From positions 2,418,001-2,482,000 of the forward strand of contig NZ_CP042306.1 in the NCBI RefSeq assembly GCF_007859635.1: a stretch of 64,000 nt of DNA, in the 5' to 3' direction. A program made the position numbers and the translations under genes. How positions within the stretch are numbered: the stretch's first letter is position 1; each line of letters begins with the position of its first letter. Below the pieces are notes generated by a model, which saw nothing but the letters and a program-made list of their open reading frames with translations, searched no databases and had not been told where the DNA came from. This DNA comes from Sphingomonas panacisoli (GTDB taxonomy: Bacteria > Pseudomonadota > Alphaproteobacteria > Sphingomonadales > Sphingomonadaceae). Positions 27,324 through 36,303 of the stretch are shown piece by piece.

Positions 27324-28313
27324 GTGGAACTGGCGTCCGTTCGCGCACTAAAAGAAGAAATCTCCGATATCGTCGCACCGATCGTCGAGCAGCAGATAGC
27401 GGCCCGTAAATTCGGATTGCCCGCATCGCCGATCGTCCACGCCTCGCTGCCGCAACGATCGGTCGCATTGGGTATCGCGGCATCGGACAAGGGCTATCGC
27501 CTGGCCGTTCGCACGCAGCGGCGCATGCTCGAGGAAAACGACAAGCTGCTGGCCGATATTCAGAACCGCGCCCGCGGCGAAGCCGACATTCGCTATGTCG
27601 GCCAGTTGTTCAAGCAAACACCGTGGCACCAATGCCGCCAGCGCCCGCTGAAAATCGGGGTGTCGATCGCGCATTGCGACGTCACGGCCGGCACGTTGGG
27701 CGCGTTCGTCAAACGACCTGGCGACGACCGCGTGTTCGTCCTCAGCAACAATCACGTCCTCGCCAACGAGGATGCGGGCAACGCCGGCGACCTCGTTCTG
27801 CAGCAAGGTCGCTATGACGGCGGACTCAACCCCGACGACCGGGTCGGGACATTGGCCGAGTGGATCAAGTTGAGCCCCTCGAACAATCTGGTCGATGCGG
27901 CGATCGCAGCATTGGACGACGGCGCCGAGACCCTGCTACGCGAGCTCTACGGCCTGGGAAGTCTGCAAGGATGGGCCGAGGGAACGCTATTGCCCGGTGC
28001 GTCGGTATCGAAGATCGGCCGGACGACGGGCCTGACGCGCGGCACCGTGACCGCCGTCGAACTGGACGACGTCGTGGTGTCATATGATCGCGGTAACCTG
28101 TCGTTCGATCGGCAGATCGAGATCGAGGGGATCGGCGACAGCGCGTTCAGTGCCGGCGGCGACAGCGGTTCGCTGATCGTCGATGAGGATATGCACGCGG
28201 TCGGGCTGTTGTTCGCCGGGGGCGATCACGGCGCGTCGAACGGCAAAGGATTAACCTATGCGAACGATATTGGCGCCGTGCTGGACGCCCTGCAGATAGA
28301 CCTCGCGATCTGA
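27324..28313 (+). CDS. Trypsin-like serine protease (Nal1-type family)
   Basis: Protein of 329 residues with no signal peptide. A helical N-terminus (residues 1-50) is followed by a small alpha/beta segment (VALGIAASDKGYRLAVR to ADIRYVGQL). The protease domain starts near residue 110. The triad is His144 (SNNHVLANE), Asp191 (NLVDAAIAAL) and Ser281 (SAGGDSGSLI). GRTTGLTRGTVTAV is characteristic of this family. The GTG at 27324 has an AGGGGGG ribosome site. The next gene, 41 bp on, is a small protein resembling the N-terminal domain found fused to related proteases. Cytoplasmic role unknown; defence or protein processing are guesses. Confidence 0.85.
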   Translation: MELASVRALKEEISDIVAPIVEQQIAARKFGLPASPIVHASLPQRSVALGIAASDKGYRLAVRTQRRMLEENDKLLADIQNRARGEADIRYVGQLFKQTPWHQCRQRPLKIGVSIAHCDVTAGTLGAFVKRPGDDRVFVLSNNHVLANEDAGNAGDLVLQQGRYDGGLNPDDRVGTLAEWIKLSPSNNLVDAAIAALDDGAETLLRELYGLGSLQGWAEGTLLPGASVSKIGRTTGLTRGTVTAVELDDVVVSYDRGNLSFDRQIEIEGIGDSAFSAGGDSGSLIVDEDMHAVGLLFAGGDHGASNGKGLTYANDIGAVLDALQIDLAI

Positions 28314-28354
28314 AACCGCTCGCCTTCGAACCCAAGAAGGAATATATCGCCGCC

Positions 28355-28579
28355 ATGACGATCACGCTTGAACAAGCTCGCGAAGCTAAATCACAAGCGC
28401 TGACGATGTCGCGCCAGGCGGCTTGGCCCGCGACGGGGGTCGGGATCGGACAGGCGCTCGGCGGGCTGGCGGTCAAGGTCAATCTATCGAGCAAGCCGAG
28501 GAAAAGATTGCCGGAAATAATCAACGGCGTTCCGGTCGTCTATGAAATCACCGGCAAGATCAGAAAACGCGGCCTCTGA
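28355..28579 (+). CDS. Small protein with a protease-associated alpha/beta domain
   Basis: Protein of 74 residues. The second half (GVGIGQALGGLAVKVNL, LPEIINGVPVVYEITGKIR) matches my recollection of a domain found at the N-terminus of Nal1-like trypsin homologues, typically reading VGVGI, then LPxxxxGVPV. Here it is a separate gene directly after such a protease, probably co-transcribed. It may be a chaperone-like or inhibitory partner of the protease. An AAGGA lies 15 bp before the ATG, wider than usual. The similarity is from memory and needs a profile search. Confidence 0.62.
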   Translation: MTITLEQAREAKSQALTMSRQAAWPATGVGIGQALGGLAVKVNLSSKPRKRLPEIINGVPVVYEITGKIRKRGL

Positions 28580-28669
28580 TCGCGAGGGCGGCCAAAGGTC
28601 GCCGCATGGAAACATTTCCTTTCCCGATGCGCGCTTGATCCACCGACCAATCGCGCCCACATCGCGACC

Positions 28670-29242
28670 ATGCTGATCGAGACCGAGACCACGCCCAACC
28701 CGGCGACGCTGAAGTTCCTGCCCGGCCGCGCCGTGATGGACGGCGGCACGCGCGATTTCGCGACGCCCGAGGAGGCCGAGGCGAGTCCGCTGGCCGAGGC
28801 GATCTTCAACCTGGGCGACGTGACCGGTGTGTTCTTCGGCCGCGATTTCGTGTCGGTCACGGCTGCCCCGGGAGTGGAATGGCCGGGACTCAAGCCGGAT
28901 GTTCTCGCGATCCTGCTCGACCATTTCAGCGCCAACATGCCGCTGTTCAAGCCGGCGTCGGCGAACTTCAGCGTCCCCGCCGACGACGAAGGCCTGGCCG
29001 ATGATCCCGCCGATGCCGACATCGTCGCGCAGATCCGCGAGCTGATCGACACCCGCGTCCGTCCCGCTGTCGCCAATGACGGCGGCGACATCGTCTATCG
29101 CGGGTTCGACAAGGGCAAGGTGTTCCTGCGCATGCAGGGCGCGTGTTCGGGCTGCCCGTCGTCGACCGCGACGCTGAAGAACGGGATCGAGCAATTGCTC
29201 AAATATTACGTCCCCGAAGTCACCGAAGTCCGCGCGGTCTGA
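28670..29242 (+). CDS. NifU family iron-sulfur carrier (Nfu/NfuA type)
   Basis: Protein of 190 residues with an N-terminal Nfu domain ([16 protein letters not shown]) and a C-terminal NifU domain holding the cluster-binding CSGCPSS motif. It delivers Fe-S clusters to client enzymes. This two-domain form is common in alphaproteobacteria. It starts the gene run Nfu - RutE-like - tsaB - rimI. The downstream gap to the RutE-like gene is 37 bp. Confidence 0.94.
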   Translation: MLIETETTPNPATLKFLPGRAVMDGGTRDFATPEEAEASPLAEAIFNLGDVTGVFFGRDFVSVTAAPGVEWPGLKPDVLAILLDHFSANMPLFKPASANFSVPADDEGLADDPADADIVAQIRELIDTRVRPAVANDGGDIVYRGFDKGKVFLRMQGACSGCPSSTATLKNGIEQLLKYYVPEVTEVRAV

Positions 29243-29279
29243 TCCGCCGACCCCGACCACGCAATTACTGGAGATAGTT

Positions 29280-29876
29280 ATGGGCAAGCCGCTCAGCGAT
29301 GACGCTTTGGATACGCTGTTCCGCACCGCGCGGACCTATAACGGTTACACCGACGAACCCGTTAGCCAGGATCAGCTTCGCGCGATCTGGGATCTGATGA
29401 AGTTCGGCCCGACCTCCGCCAACCAACTGCCCGCGCGGATGGTGTGGTGCGTGACCGACGAGGCCAAGGCCAAGCTCGCCGCCTGCGCCAGCGCGCAGAA
29501 CGCGCCCAAGATCCTAGCCGCGCCGGTCAGCGTCGTCATCGGCATGGACACCAATTTCCACGAGCATCTGCCCGAACTGTTCCCGCACAACCAGACCGCG
29601 AAGAGCTGGTTCGACGGCAATGCCGAGCTGCGCGAGGCGTCGGCGTTCCGCAATTCGTCGCTGCAGGGCGGCTATTTCATCATGGCGGCCCGCGCGATCG
29701 GGCTCGACGCCGGGCCGATGTCGGGGTTCGACAACGGCAAGGTCGATGCGGCGTTCTTCGCCGACACGCCGGCGGTCCGGTCGAACTTCATCTCGACGCT
29801 CGGCCATGGCGACCCCGCGACGATCTTCGACCGCTCGCCGCGCCCCGCGTTCGAGAAGTTCAACACTGTTGCCTAA
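29280..29876 (+). CDS. rutE: Malonic semialdehyde reductase RutE-like nitroreductase
   Basis: FMN-dependent nitroreductase-fold protein of 198 residues. [21 protein letters not shown] and [11 protein letters not shown] match RutE/HadB-type 3-hydroxypropanoate-forming reductases. RutE reduces malonic semialdehyde from uracil breakdown. No other rut genes are nearby, so it may serve another aldehyde or quinone. A GGAG (29269-29272) precedes the ATG. Confidence 0.85.
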   Translation: MGKPLSDDALDTLFRTARTYNGYTDEPVSQDQLRAIWDLMKFGPTSANQLPARMVWCVTDEAKAKLAACASAQNAPKILAAPVSVVIGMDTNFHEHLPELFPHNQTAKSWFDGNAELREASAFRNSSLQGGYFIMAARAIGLDAGPMSGFDNGKVDAAFFADTPAVRSNFISTLGHGDPATIFDRSPRPAFEKFNTVA

Positions 29877-29879
29877 TAT

Positions 29880-29942
29880 CGTCGCCCCAGCGAAAGCTGG
29901 GGTCTCCTGAGGCTTGAGACCCCAGCTTTCGCTGGGGCGACG
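29880..29942. repeat. Perfect 27-bp inverted repeat (family B, short form)
   Basis: Arms 29880-29906 and 29916-29942 are perfect complements around a 9-base loop. They start CGTCGCCCCAGCGAAAGCTG, the same arm as at 56702-56777. It sits in the 68-bp gap between the RutE-like gene and tsaB and ends two bases before the tsaB start. A hairpin here may lower tsaB expression from the upstream promoter. Confidence 0.85.
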
Positions 29943-29944
29943 GA

Positions 29945-30559
29945 ATGGATTTGCGAACCCTAGTCATCGAAACCGCCACCGCCGCTTGCTCGGTCGCGTT
30001 GATCGAGGGCCGGCGCGTGGTTGCGCGCCGCCACGAAGTCGTCGGCCGCGGCCATGCCGAACGACTGGTGCCGATGATCGCCGAACTGCCCGACGGCGGC
30101 CGTGCCGACGAGATCCTGGTCGATGTCGGCCCGGGCAGCTTCACCGGCATCCGTGTCGGGATCGCCGCGGCGCGCGGGCTCGGGCTCGGCTGGAGCGTCC
30201 CGGTGCATGGCTATTCGTCGTTGCCGCTAATCGCCGCGACCGCCTTCGCCGCCGACCCGTCGCGCGACCGCCTTGCCGTTGTTCTGGAGGGTGGGCATGG
30301 TGAGGTGTTCATGCAGCCGTTCACCGCCGACCTCTTCGCCGCCACCGCCGATCTGGCGTCGCTGCCGCCCGCCGACGCGGAAGCCAGGCTCGACGGCGCG
30401 CGGCCGGTCGGGAATGGCGTGCGCTTCCTCGGCGTGGAGGGCGACGACGCGCTGCCCGACGCGGCCGACGCGATCCTTTTGCCGCCCGCTCTCATCCAAC
30501 TCCCACCGCGTCCGATCTATGGCCGCGCCCCCGACGCCAAGCCGATGGCCGAACGGTGA
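29945..30559 (+). CDS. tsaB: tRNA threonylcarbamoyladenosine biosynthesis protein TsaB
   Basis: ASKHA-fold protein of 204 residues, partner of TsaD in making t6A37 on ANN-decoding tRNAs. RTLVIETATAACSVAL and the conserved GPGSFTGIRVGIAAARGL are diagnostic. It overlaps rimI by four bases (GTGA), a widespread tsaB-rimI pairing. The start sits immediately after an inverted repeat, so no clear Shine-Dalgarno is visible outside that hairpin. Confidence 0.95.
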   Translation: MDLRTLVIETATAACSVALIEGRRVVARRHEVVGRGHAERLVPMIAELPDGGRADEILVDVGPGSFTGIRVGIAAARGLGLGWSVPVHGYSSLPLIAATAFAADPSRDRLAVVLEGGHGEVFMQPFTADLFAATADLASLPPADAEARLDGARPVGNGVRFLGVEGDDALPDAADAILLPPALIQLPPRPIYGRAPDAKPMAER

Positions 30560-31026
30560 GCACCGCCGCGATCGACTTGCGCGAGGGCGACGTCCGCGAC
30601 CTCGACCGTGTCGATCGCATGATGGCCGACGCCTTCGACTCGCGCTGGGGTGAGGCATGGACGCGCAACCAGGTGATCGGCATCCTGGCGGTCCCGGGCG
30701 TGTGGCTGACGATCGCCGAACAGAACGGCCAGGCCGCCGGATTCGCGCTGGTACGTGGCGTACTCGACGAAGCCGAACTGCTGTTGCTCGCGGTTATACC
30801 CGAAATGAGGCGCAAGGGCGTGGGCGCGGCGTTGCTGCGCTCCGTCGTCAGCGACTGTGCGATGCGCGGGATCGATTCGCTGCATCTCGAAGTGCGCGAC
30901 GGTAACGATGCACTCAAATTGTATAGAAATTCGGGATTTACCAAGATCGGCGAACGGCGCGATTACTATCGCGGTGCAGATGGGCGAAGCTATTCGGCCT
31001 TAACCCTGCAACGCTCAACACGATGA
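30556..31026 (+). CDS. rimI: Ribosomal protein S18-alanine N-acetyltransferase RimI
   Basis: GNAT enzyme of 156 residues. The acetyl-CoA loop is IPEMRRKGVGAALL and the C-terminal motif is DALKLYRNSGFTKIGERRDYY, as in RimI. It acetylates the N-terminus of S18. GTG start overlapping the tsaB stop. The pairing with tsaB supports RimI over other GNATs. Confidence 0.92.
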   Translation: MSTAAIDLREGDVRDLDRVDRMMADAFDSRWGEAWTRNQVIGILAVPGVWLTIAEQNGQAAGFALVRGVLDEAELLLLAVIPEMRRKGVGAALLRSVVSDCAMRGIDSLHLEVRDGNDALKLYRNSGFTKIGERRDYYRGADGRSYSALTLQRSTR

Positions 31027-31132
31027 GATCATCTTAACACGCCGATTTGGTACTTGCGCGTCACAAAGATCGGGATCAAAGGTCGGATTCGGGGGAAGCA
31101 AAAATCGAAAAAATGGGTCTAAAGGAACTAGA

Positions 31133-31549
31133 ATGGACAACGATACCGACATGCAGGAAACGCTGGTCACGCTGACCGCCGACATCGCTGCGGAATATAT
31201 GGGCAACAACAATGTCGCCGTGTCCGACATCGAGTTGGTCATCCAGAACATCTATCGCGGCTTGTCGAAGCTGAGCCCGGCGACGCCGGCGCCCGAGCCC
31301 AAGCAGGAGCCTGCCGTATCGGTCCGTGCGTCGATCAAGCCCGACTATGTCGTGTGCCTGGAAGACGGCAAGAAGCTCAAGATGCTCAAGCGCCACCTGA
31401 TGACGCATTATCAGATGACGCCCGACCAGTACCGCGCCAAGTGGAACCTCCCCGCCGACTATCCGATGGTCGCGCCGAACTATGCCGAACAGCGCCGGAA
31501 CCTGGCGAAGAAGATCGGCTTGGGCACGAAGCGCCGAAAGACCAAGTAA
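31133..31549 (+). CDS. mucR: MucR family transcriptional regulator
   Basis: Ros/MucR zinc-finger regulator of 138 residues. The MucR core is VCLEDGKKLKMLKRHLMTHY followed by MTPDQYRAKWNLPADYPMVAP and a basic tail. Members are H-NS-like silencers and regulate polysaccharide, motility and cell-cycle genes, usually with autorepression. The 106-bp upstream gap is relatively AT-rich, as expected of a MucR target. A strong terminator follows. Confidence 0.95.
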   Translation: MDNDTDMQETLVTLTADIAAEYMGNNNVAVSDIELVIQNIYRGLSKLSPATPAPEPKQEPAVSVRASIKPDYVVCLEDGKKLKMLKRHLMTHYQMTPDQYRAKWNLPADYPMVAPNYAEQRRNLAKKIGLGTKRRKTK

Positions 31550-31573
31550 TTTATCGCCGAAAGGCGAGCAGAC

Positions 31574-31610
31574 AAAAGCCCCGCGGTGCTCCCACACCGC
31601 GGGGCTTTTT
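31574..31610 (+). terminator. Intrinsic terminator after mucR
   Basis: AAAAGCCCCGCGGTG pairs with CACCGCGGGGCTTTT around CTCCCA, followed by a T-run. It separates mucR from fur. Confidence 0.92.
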
Positions 31611-31661
31611 GCGAATGACTCTCTACTTTCGCAATAAGCCCATTGCGCCTATATCGGGCGC

Positions 31662-32084
31662 ATGGCGCGCAAGATCGATCTGGAAGCACTCTGCAACGAA
31701 AAGGGCCTGCGGATCACCGAACAGCGGCGCGTGATCGCGCGCGTGCTGTCGGAGGCCGAGGATCATCCCGACGTCGAAAAGGTCTACGAGCGCGCGTCGG
31801 CGATCGATCCGGGCATCTCGATCGCGACGGTCTATCGCACCGTGCGGCTGTTCGAAGAGGCCGGCATCCTCGACCGTCACGATTTCGGCGACGGCCGTGC
31901 GCGCTACGAACCCTCGCCCGAATCGCACCACGACCATCTGATCGACATCGAGAGCGGCAAGGTCATCGAGTTCGTCGATCCCGAACTCGAACAGCTCCAG
32001 AAGCAGATCGCGGAGAAGCTCGGCTTCCGCCTCGTCGATCATCGGATGGAATTGTACGGCGTCAGCCTGGACCGGAAGTCCTGA
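31662..32084 (+). CDS. fur: Fur family regulator
   Basis: Ferric uptake regulator-type protein of 140 residues. The winged helix is KGLRITEQRRVIARVLSEA with ISIATVYRTVRLFEE. The metal site region HHDHLIDIESGKVIEF has histidines but lacks the CxxC pairs of the structural zinc site found in E. coli Fur. This matches many alphaproteobacterial Fur/Mur proteins, so iron or manganese could be the effector. Near plsC, whose start lies at or soon after its stop. Confidence 0.93.
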   Translation: MARKIDLEALCNEKGLRITEQRRVIARVLSEAEDHPDVEKVYERASAIDPGISIATVYRTVRLFEEAGILDRHDFGDGRARYEPSPESHHDHLIDIESGKVIEFVDPELEQLQKQIAEKLGFRLVDHRMELYGVSLDRKS

Positions 32085-32134
32085 GCCCCGACCAACGCGC
32101 CGCCGCGGCAGCGGGCAATCCGCCGCCGATCGAC

Positions 32135-32950
32135 TTGATCGGCTGGGTCCGCATCCTCCTTCGCACCGGTGGCCTGCTCGGCGCGCTGCTGATCACCGTG
32201 CCGCTCCACTATTTATGGCGGCTGTTCCGGCTGAGTTCGCCCTGGCCGAAGATATTCCTTGGCTGGGCGGCGCGACTGGCGGGCGCGCGCGTGACGCGAG
32301 TCGGGGTGCCGCTGAAGCGCGACGTCTTCTACATCTCCAACCATCTCAGCTGGATCGATATCCTCTCGATCGCCGGCCAGAGCGGGACGGCGTTCGTGTC
32401 GAAAGAAGAATTGCGCGCGGCGCCGGTGGTCGGCTGGCTCTCGACGCTGAACCGCACGGTCTACGTCAAACGCGAGAATCGGATGGGCGTCGCCGAGCAG
32501 ATCAATGCGCTGCGCGACGCGCTCGCCGAAAACTGGTCGGTCACCGTTTTCCCCGAAGGCACGACCACCGACGGCCAGTCGCTGCTGCCCTTCAAGACCC
32601 CGATGCTCCGCGTGCTCGAACCGCCGCCGCCCGGCGTCATGGTCCAGCCGGTGATGTTGGAGTACGGCGCGGTGGCCGAGGAGATCGGCTGGATCGGCGA
32701 GGAAAGCGGGCTGAACAACGCCAAGCGGCTGCTGTCGCGCCGCGGCAGCTTCCCGCTGAAAGTCCACTTCCTCGAACCGTTTCGCCCTGAGGACTTCCCC
32801 GGCCGCAAGGCGATCGCCGCGGAGAGCCGTCGCCGCATCGAGGAGGCGTTGATCGCCGTGCTCGGCAAGCCCTTGCGCCCCTTCGCCTATGACGTCGCGC
32901 CGGTGGCCTATGCCGCGCCCGATGCCGGCGCTATAGCGCCCGGCCCATGA
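32135..32950 (+). CDS. plsC: 1-acyl-sn-glycerol-3-phosphate acyltransferase (PlsC type)
   Basis: LPLAT-family membrane enzyme of about 271 residues. It has an N-terminal hydrophobic segment ([17 protein letters not shown]), the acyltransferase box NHLSWIDIL and the substrate motif FPEGTTTDG. It makes phosphatidate from lysophosphatidate. No ATG or GTG is available before the conserved region. TTG at 32135 is chosen; a CTG at 32081 overlapping the fur stop is the other option. Its stop overlaps the miaB start (ATGA). Confidence 0.9.
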   Translation: MIGWVRILLRTGGLLGALLITVPLHYLWRLFRLSSPWPKIFLGWAARLAGARVTRVGVPLKRDVFYISNHLSWIDILSIAGQSGTAFVSKEELRAAPVVGWLSTLNRTVYVKRENRMGVAEQINALRDALAENWSVTVFPEGTTTDGQSLLPFKTPMLRVLEPPPPGVMVQPVMLEYGAVAEEIGWIGEESGLNNAKRLLSRRGSFPLKVHFLEPFRPEDFPGRKAIAAESRRRIEEALIAVLGKPLRPFAYDVAPVAYAAPDAGAIAPGP

Positions 32951-34260
32951 CCGCGAAGACCGCCCCCAAGACCTACCACGTCAAATCGTTCGGCTGCCAG
33001 ATGAACGTCTATGACGGCGAGCGGATGGGCGAGCTGATGGCCGCGCAGGGCCTGACCGCGACCGACGACGCCAATGCCGCCGATCTCGTCGTGCTCAACA
33101 CCTGCCACATCCGCGAGAAAGCGACCGAGAAGGTCTATTCGGACATCGGCCGCCTGCGCAAACACGGCGCGAACCCGATGATCGCGGTCGCCGGCTGCGT
33201 CGCGCAGGCCGAGGGCGAGGAGATCGCCCACCGTGCCAAGGTCGATATCGTGGTTGGTCCGCAGGCCTATCACAACCTGCCCGACCTGGTGGCGAAGGCC
33301 ACGCGCGGCGAGCTCGGGCTCGACACCGACATGCCGGTCCTGTCGAAGTTCGGCGCCCTGCCCGCCCGCCGCAAGGTCGGGCCGAGCGCGTTCCTGACGG
33401 TGCAGGAAGGGTGCGACAAATTCTGCACCTATTGCGTCGTCCCCTACACGCGCGGCGCGGAAATCAGTCGGCCGTGGCAGGCGCTGGTCGACGAAGCGAA
33501 GTCGCTGGTCGATGCGGGCGCCAAGGAAATCACCCTGCTCGGCCAGAACGTCAACGCTTGGTCTGACGGCGACCGCGACCTCGGCGCGCTGATCCGCGAG
33601 CTCGACCGCATCCCGGGGCTCGCGCGTATCCGCTACACGACAAGCCACCCCAACGACATGACGCAGGGGCTGATCGACGCGCACCGGGATGTCGAAAAGC
33701 TGATGCCGTTCCTCCATCTGCCGGTGCAGTCGGGCAGCGACCGCGTGCTGAAGGCGATGAACCGCAGTCACAGCCGCGATTCGTATCTACGCATCCTCGA
33801 CCGCGTCCGCGCCGTGCGCCCCGACATCGCGCTGTCGGGCGACTTCATCGTCGGCTTCCCCGGCGAGACCGAGGAGGAATTCGCCGACACGCTGAGCCTG
33901 ATCGACGCCGTCGGCTACAGCCTGGCGTTCAGCTTCAAATATTCACCCCGCCCCGGCACGCCCGCCGCGACCATGGACGGCCAGATCGCGCCGGCGGTGA
34001 TGGACGATCGCCTGCAACGGCTTCAGGCAGCGCTCAATCGCGACCAGGCCGCGTTCAACGCGACGACCGTGGGACGCACCTGCGACGTACTGATCGAGCG
34101 CCCCGGCAAGCTGCCGGGCCAGATGCTCGGCAAGTCGCCTTGGCTGCAATCTGTGCACTTGATGACCGCCGCACAGATCGGCGACATCGTCGAGGTGGAA
34201 ATCGTCCGCGCCGACCCGAATTCTTTGTCCGGAATTGAGACGATTCGCGCCGCGGCCTGA
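32947..34260 (+). CDS. miaB: tRNA-2-methylthio-N6-dimethylallyladenosine synthase MiaB
   Basis: Radical SAM methylthiotransferase of 437 residues that makes ms2i6A37 in tRNA. The N-terminal cluster cysteines are in SFGCQMN, NTCHIRE and AGCVAQ. The radical SAM motif is CDKFCTYC (residues about 157-164), with a C-terminal TRAM-like domain ending [15 protein letters not shown] overlaps the plsC stop. In most relatives phoH follows directly; here 2.2 kb of other genes intervene. Confidence 0.97.
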   Translation: MTAKTAPKTYHVKSFGCQMNVYDGERMGELMAAQGLTATDDANAADLVVLNTCHIREKATEKVYSDIGRLRKHGANPMIAVAGCVAQAEGEEIAHRAKVDIVVGPQAYHNLPDLVAKATRGELGLDTDMPVLSKFGALPARRKVGPSAFLTVQEGCDKFCTYCVVPYTRGAEISRPWQALVDEAKSLVDAGAKEITLLGQNVNAWSDGDRDLGALIRELDRIPGLARIRYTTSHPNDMTQGLIDAHRDVEKLMPFLHLPVQSGSDRVLKAMNRSHSRDSYLRILDRVRAVRPDIALSGDFIVGFPGETEEEFADTLSLIDAVGYSLAFSFKYSPRPGTPAATMDGQIAPAVMDDRLQRLQAALNRDQAAFNATTVGRTCDVLIERPGKLPGQMLGKSPWLQSVHLMTAAQIGDIVEVEIVRADPNSLSGIETIRAAA

Positions 34261-34275
34261 CGTAAATGACGGAAA

Positions 34276-34294
34276 TAAGACACAAAATGTCTTA
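34276..34294. promoter_or_regulatory. Palindrome after miaB
   Basis: TAAGACA - CAAAA - TGTCTTA, a perfect 7-bp inverted repeat in the 87-bp gap between miaB and the first PEP-CTERM gene. It could be an operator for the PEP-CTERM genes. It is too short and lacks a T-run for an intrinsic terminator. Confidence 0.45.
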
Positions 34295-34318
34295 ACGTTG
34301 TCATAACCAATGCCCAGA

Positions 34319-34342
34319 GGCTCCCTATCCAACAAGGGAGTC
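34319..34342 (+). promoter_or_regulatory. Hairpin covering the ribosome-binding site of the first PEP-CTERM gene
   Basis: GGCTCCCT at 34319-34326 can pair with AGGGAGTC at 34335-34342 (8 bp with one G-U). The 3' arm contains the AAGGGAG ribosome-binding site placed 7 bp before the ATG at 34348. Translation would therefore need melting of this stem. Confidence 0.5.
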
Positions 34343-34347
34343 GCATC

Positions 34348-35022
34348 ATGTTTTCCAAGTCTCTGGCGGTCGCCGCCGGCCTGTCCGTCCTCGCCATCGC
34401 CGCACCGGCGCACGCCGGGGATATCTCGGTCATTTCGGGCAGCGGCATTCGCTCGACCACGACGTTCAACGGCCCGATCGGTCAGAGCTTCACGTCGATC
34501 GATTCGGCACTGACGTCGGTCGGCTTCCAGTTCCAACTGTTCAACACGCCGCAGCCGACCACGCCGTTCACGCTGCAGCTCCTGAACGGTTCGGGCCTCG
34601 GTGGAACGCAGATCTTCACGACGCAATTCACCCTGCCGACGACGATCCCGACCAGCGGTCTCAACTGGTTCGACGTCAGCCTGCCCAACATCGCGACCAC
34701 GATCGGCAGCGTCTACACCTTCGTCCTGTCGAACAGCAGCCTGCGCTACGGCGTCGTGCTCGGCCCGGACATCAACATCCAGACGGGCCAGATCCTGGGC
34801 GGCGACGCCTATACCGGCGGCCAAGCGTTCGGCGTGCAGTCCTACCCGAACTGCCCCAACACCCCTGCCAGCCAGTGCGACCTCAACTTCCGCGTCAGCG
34901 GCACGACGGCGACCGGTGCGGTGCCTGAGCCCGCGACCTGGGCGATGATGATCGCTGGCTTCGGCATGATGGGCGGGGCGCTTCGCCGCCGTTCGCGCAC
35001 CGCGCAGTTCGTCGCCGCCTAA
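34348..35022 (+). CDS. PEPxxWA-CTERM sorting domain protein 1
   Basis: Exported protein of 224 residues with a signal peptide (SLAVAAGLSVLAIAAPAHA). Its middle is beta-rich and Ser/Thr-rich, resembling a choice-of-anchor or DUF-type domain; no enzyme motif. The C-terminus is a classic sorting signal: VPEPATWAMMIAGFGMMGG, then basic LRRRSR. Exosortase normally cleaves such signals; none is in this window. The second gene of the pair follows after 22 bp. Function beyond export to the envelope or matrix is unknown. Confidence 0.9.
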   Translation: MFSKSLAVAAGLSVLAIAAPAHAGDISVISGSGIRSTTTFNGPIGQSFTSIDSALTSVGFQFQLFNTPQPTTPFTLQLLNGSGLGGTQIFTTQFTLPTTIPTSGLNWFDVSLPNIATTIGSVYTFVLSNSSLRYGVVLGPDINIQTGQILGGDAYTGGQAFGVQSYPNCPNTPASQCDLNFRVSGTTATGAVPEPATWAMMIAGFGMMGGALRRRSRTAQFVAA

Positions 35023-35044
35023 GCGTTCAACAGGGAGTATCACG

Positions 35045-35830
35045 ATGCGTTACCTCACGCCCGTCATCCTGGCCGCCGCGATCGCGCCGGTCGCCGCGTC
35101 GGCGCAGACTGCGCTGTCCACGGCCAACTACGTCCAGAACTTCGACACGCTCGCCTCGACCGGCACCAGCAGCACACTGCCCGCCGGCTGGGCGATCAGC
35201 GAAACCGGCACCGCCGCCGACGGCGCTTATGCCGCCGGCGACGGCAGCTCGAACAGCGGCAACACGTACAGCTTCGGAGCGACGGGCAGCACCGAGCGTG
35301 CACTCGGCAGCGTCGGTAGCGGCGCGATCACCCAGGCGCAGTACGGCGTGCTGTTCACCAACCAGCTCGGCAGCACGATCACCGCGTTCGACATCGCCTA
35401 TATCGGTGAGCAGTGGCGTCTGGGCAATTCGACCGACGACGGCCTGACGTTCGAATATTCGACCAACGCGACCAGCCTGACCAGCGGCACCTGGACGCGT
35501 TTCAGCGCGCTCGATTTCCTGCCGGCGGTGACGTCGGGTACGCAGGGTGCGCTCAATGGCAACCTTGCCGCGAACCAGCGGAGCCTGGCCACGACGATCG
35601 GCGGCCTGTCGATCCTGTCGGGCGCCAATTTCGGCTTCCGCTGGACCGATCTCAACTCGGGCGGCAACGACCATGGCCTGGCGGTCGACAACTTCTCGCT
35701 GAAGTCGACACTCGCGACCGGTGCGGTGCCGGAACCGGCGACCTGGGGCATGATCATCCTGGGCTTCGGCGCGATGGCGGGGGCAGTCCGCCGCCGCGGC
35801 CGCGTTGCGCAGCGCGTCCGTTTCGCCTGA
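35045..35830 (+). CDS. PEPxxWA-CTERM sorting domain protein 2
   Basis: Exported protein of 261 residues. The signal peptide is YLTPVILAAAIAPVAASAQ. The body is Thr/Ser/Gly-rich with VQNFDTLASTGTSSTLPAGW, as in some extracellular lectin-like or choice-of-anchor proteins, and the second half contains NSGGNDHGLAVDNFSLK, also typical of such domains. The C-terminus is VPEPATWGMIILGFGAMAG then VRRRGR. Likely an operon with the first PEP-CTERM gene, though not a recent copy of it. Confidence 0.9.
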   Translation: MRYLTPVILAAAIAPVAASAQTALSTANYVQNFDTLASTGTSSTLPAGWAISETGTAADGAYAAGDGSSNSGNTYSFGATGSTERALGSVGSGAITQAQYGVLFTNQLGSTITAFDIAYIGEQWRLGNSTDDGLTFEYSTNATSLTSGTWTRFSALDFLPAVTSGTQGALNGNLAANQRSLATTIGGLSILSGANFGFRWTDLNSGGNDHGLAVDNFSLKSTLATGAVPEPATWGMIILGFGAMAGAVRRRGRVAQRVRFA

Positions 35831-35836
35831 CGAACC

Positions 35837-35872
35837 GGGAAGCGCCGCTCGGTAAGACGAGCGGCGCTTCCC
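35837..35872 (+). terminator. Hairpin after the PEP-CTERM pair
   Basis: A perfect 15-bp stem, GGGAAGCGCCGCTCG with its complement, around a GTAAGA loop, 6 bp after the stop codon. No T-run follows, so it may stabilise the 3' end or act as a weak terminator. Confidence 0.65.
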
Positions 35873-35979
35873 CCACCCTTGCCAGCCCGCCCGGGCGCTG
35901 ACATCCTCGCGCGGTTCGAAACCGGGGGGATACGAATGGACAGCGGCACGATCGCGCGACAAGGCGCGGATATGGCGTC

Positions 35980-36303
35980 ATGACGCCCGACGAACGCCCG
36001 CCGCATTATCGGCTCCGGCTGATCCTGGGCATCGCATTGGCGGCGCCCGTCCCGATGATCATCCTGTCCTGGTTCATCTACCTGGCCGACGATTTCCGCC
36101 AGACGCCCGCCTGGGCGCGCGATTGGATGATCTACGCGCTCCCCGTCCTGTCGATCGTCGGTTTTGCGATTCTGCCGCTCCGGGTGTTGAAGCGCGCCTT
36201 GCTTGGCTGCCTGATGGTGCCGGTCATCACGCTGTTCCTGTTCGTCTGGGCGATGATCTTCGCCTGCTACGCGTTCGGCGATTGCATCAAGTCGCTCGTC
36301 TGA
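35980..36303 (+). CDS. Small membrane protein of unknown function
   Basis: Protein of 107 residues with three hydrophobic segments: IALAAPVPMIILSWFIYL, MIYALPVLSIVGFAILPL and MVPVITLFLFVWAMIFACYAF. The short N-terminus is charged (MTPDERPPHYRLRLIL). No recognisable family. It lies alone between the PEP-CTERM pair and phoH. No clear ribosome-binding site is seen, so the start could differ. Confidence 0.6.
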   Translation: MTPDERPPHYRLRLILGIALAAPVPMIILSWFIYLADDFRQTPAWARDWMIYALPVLSIVGFAILPLRVLKRALLGCLMVPVITLFLFVWAMIFACYAFGDCIKSLV

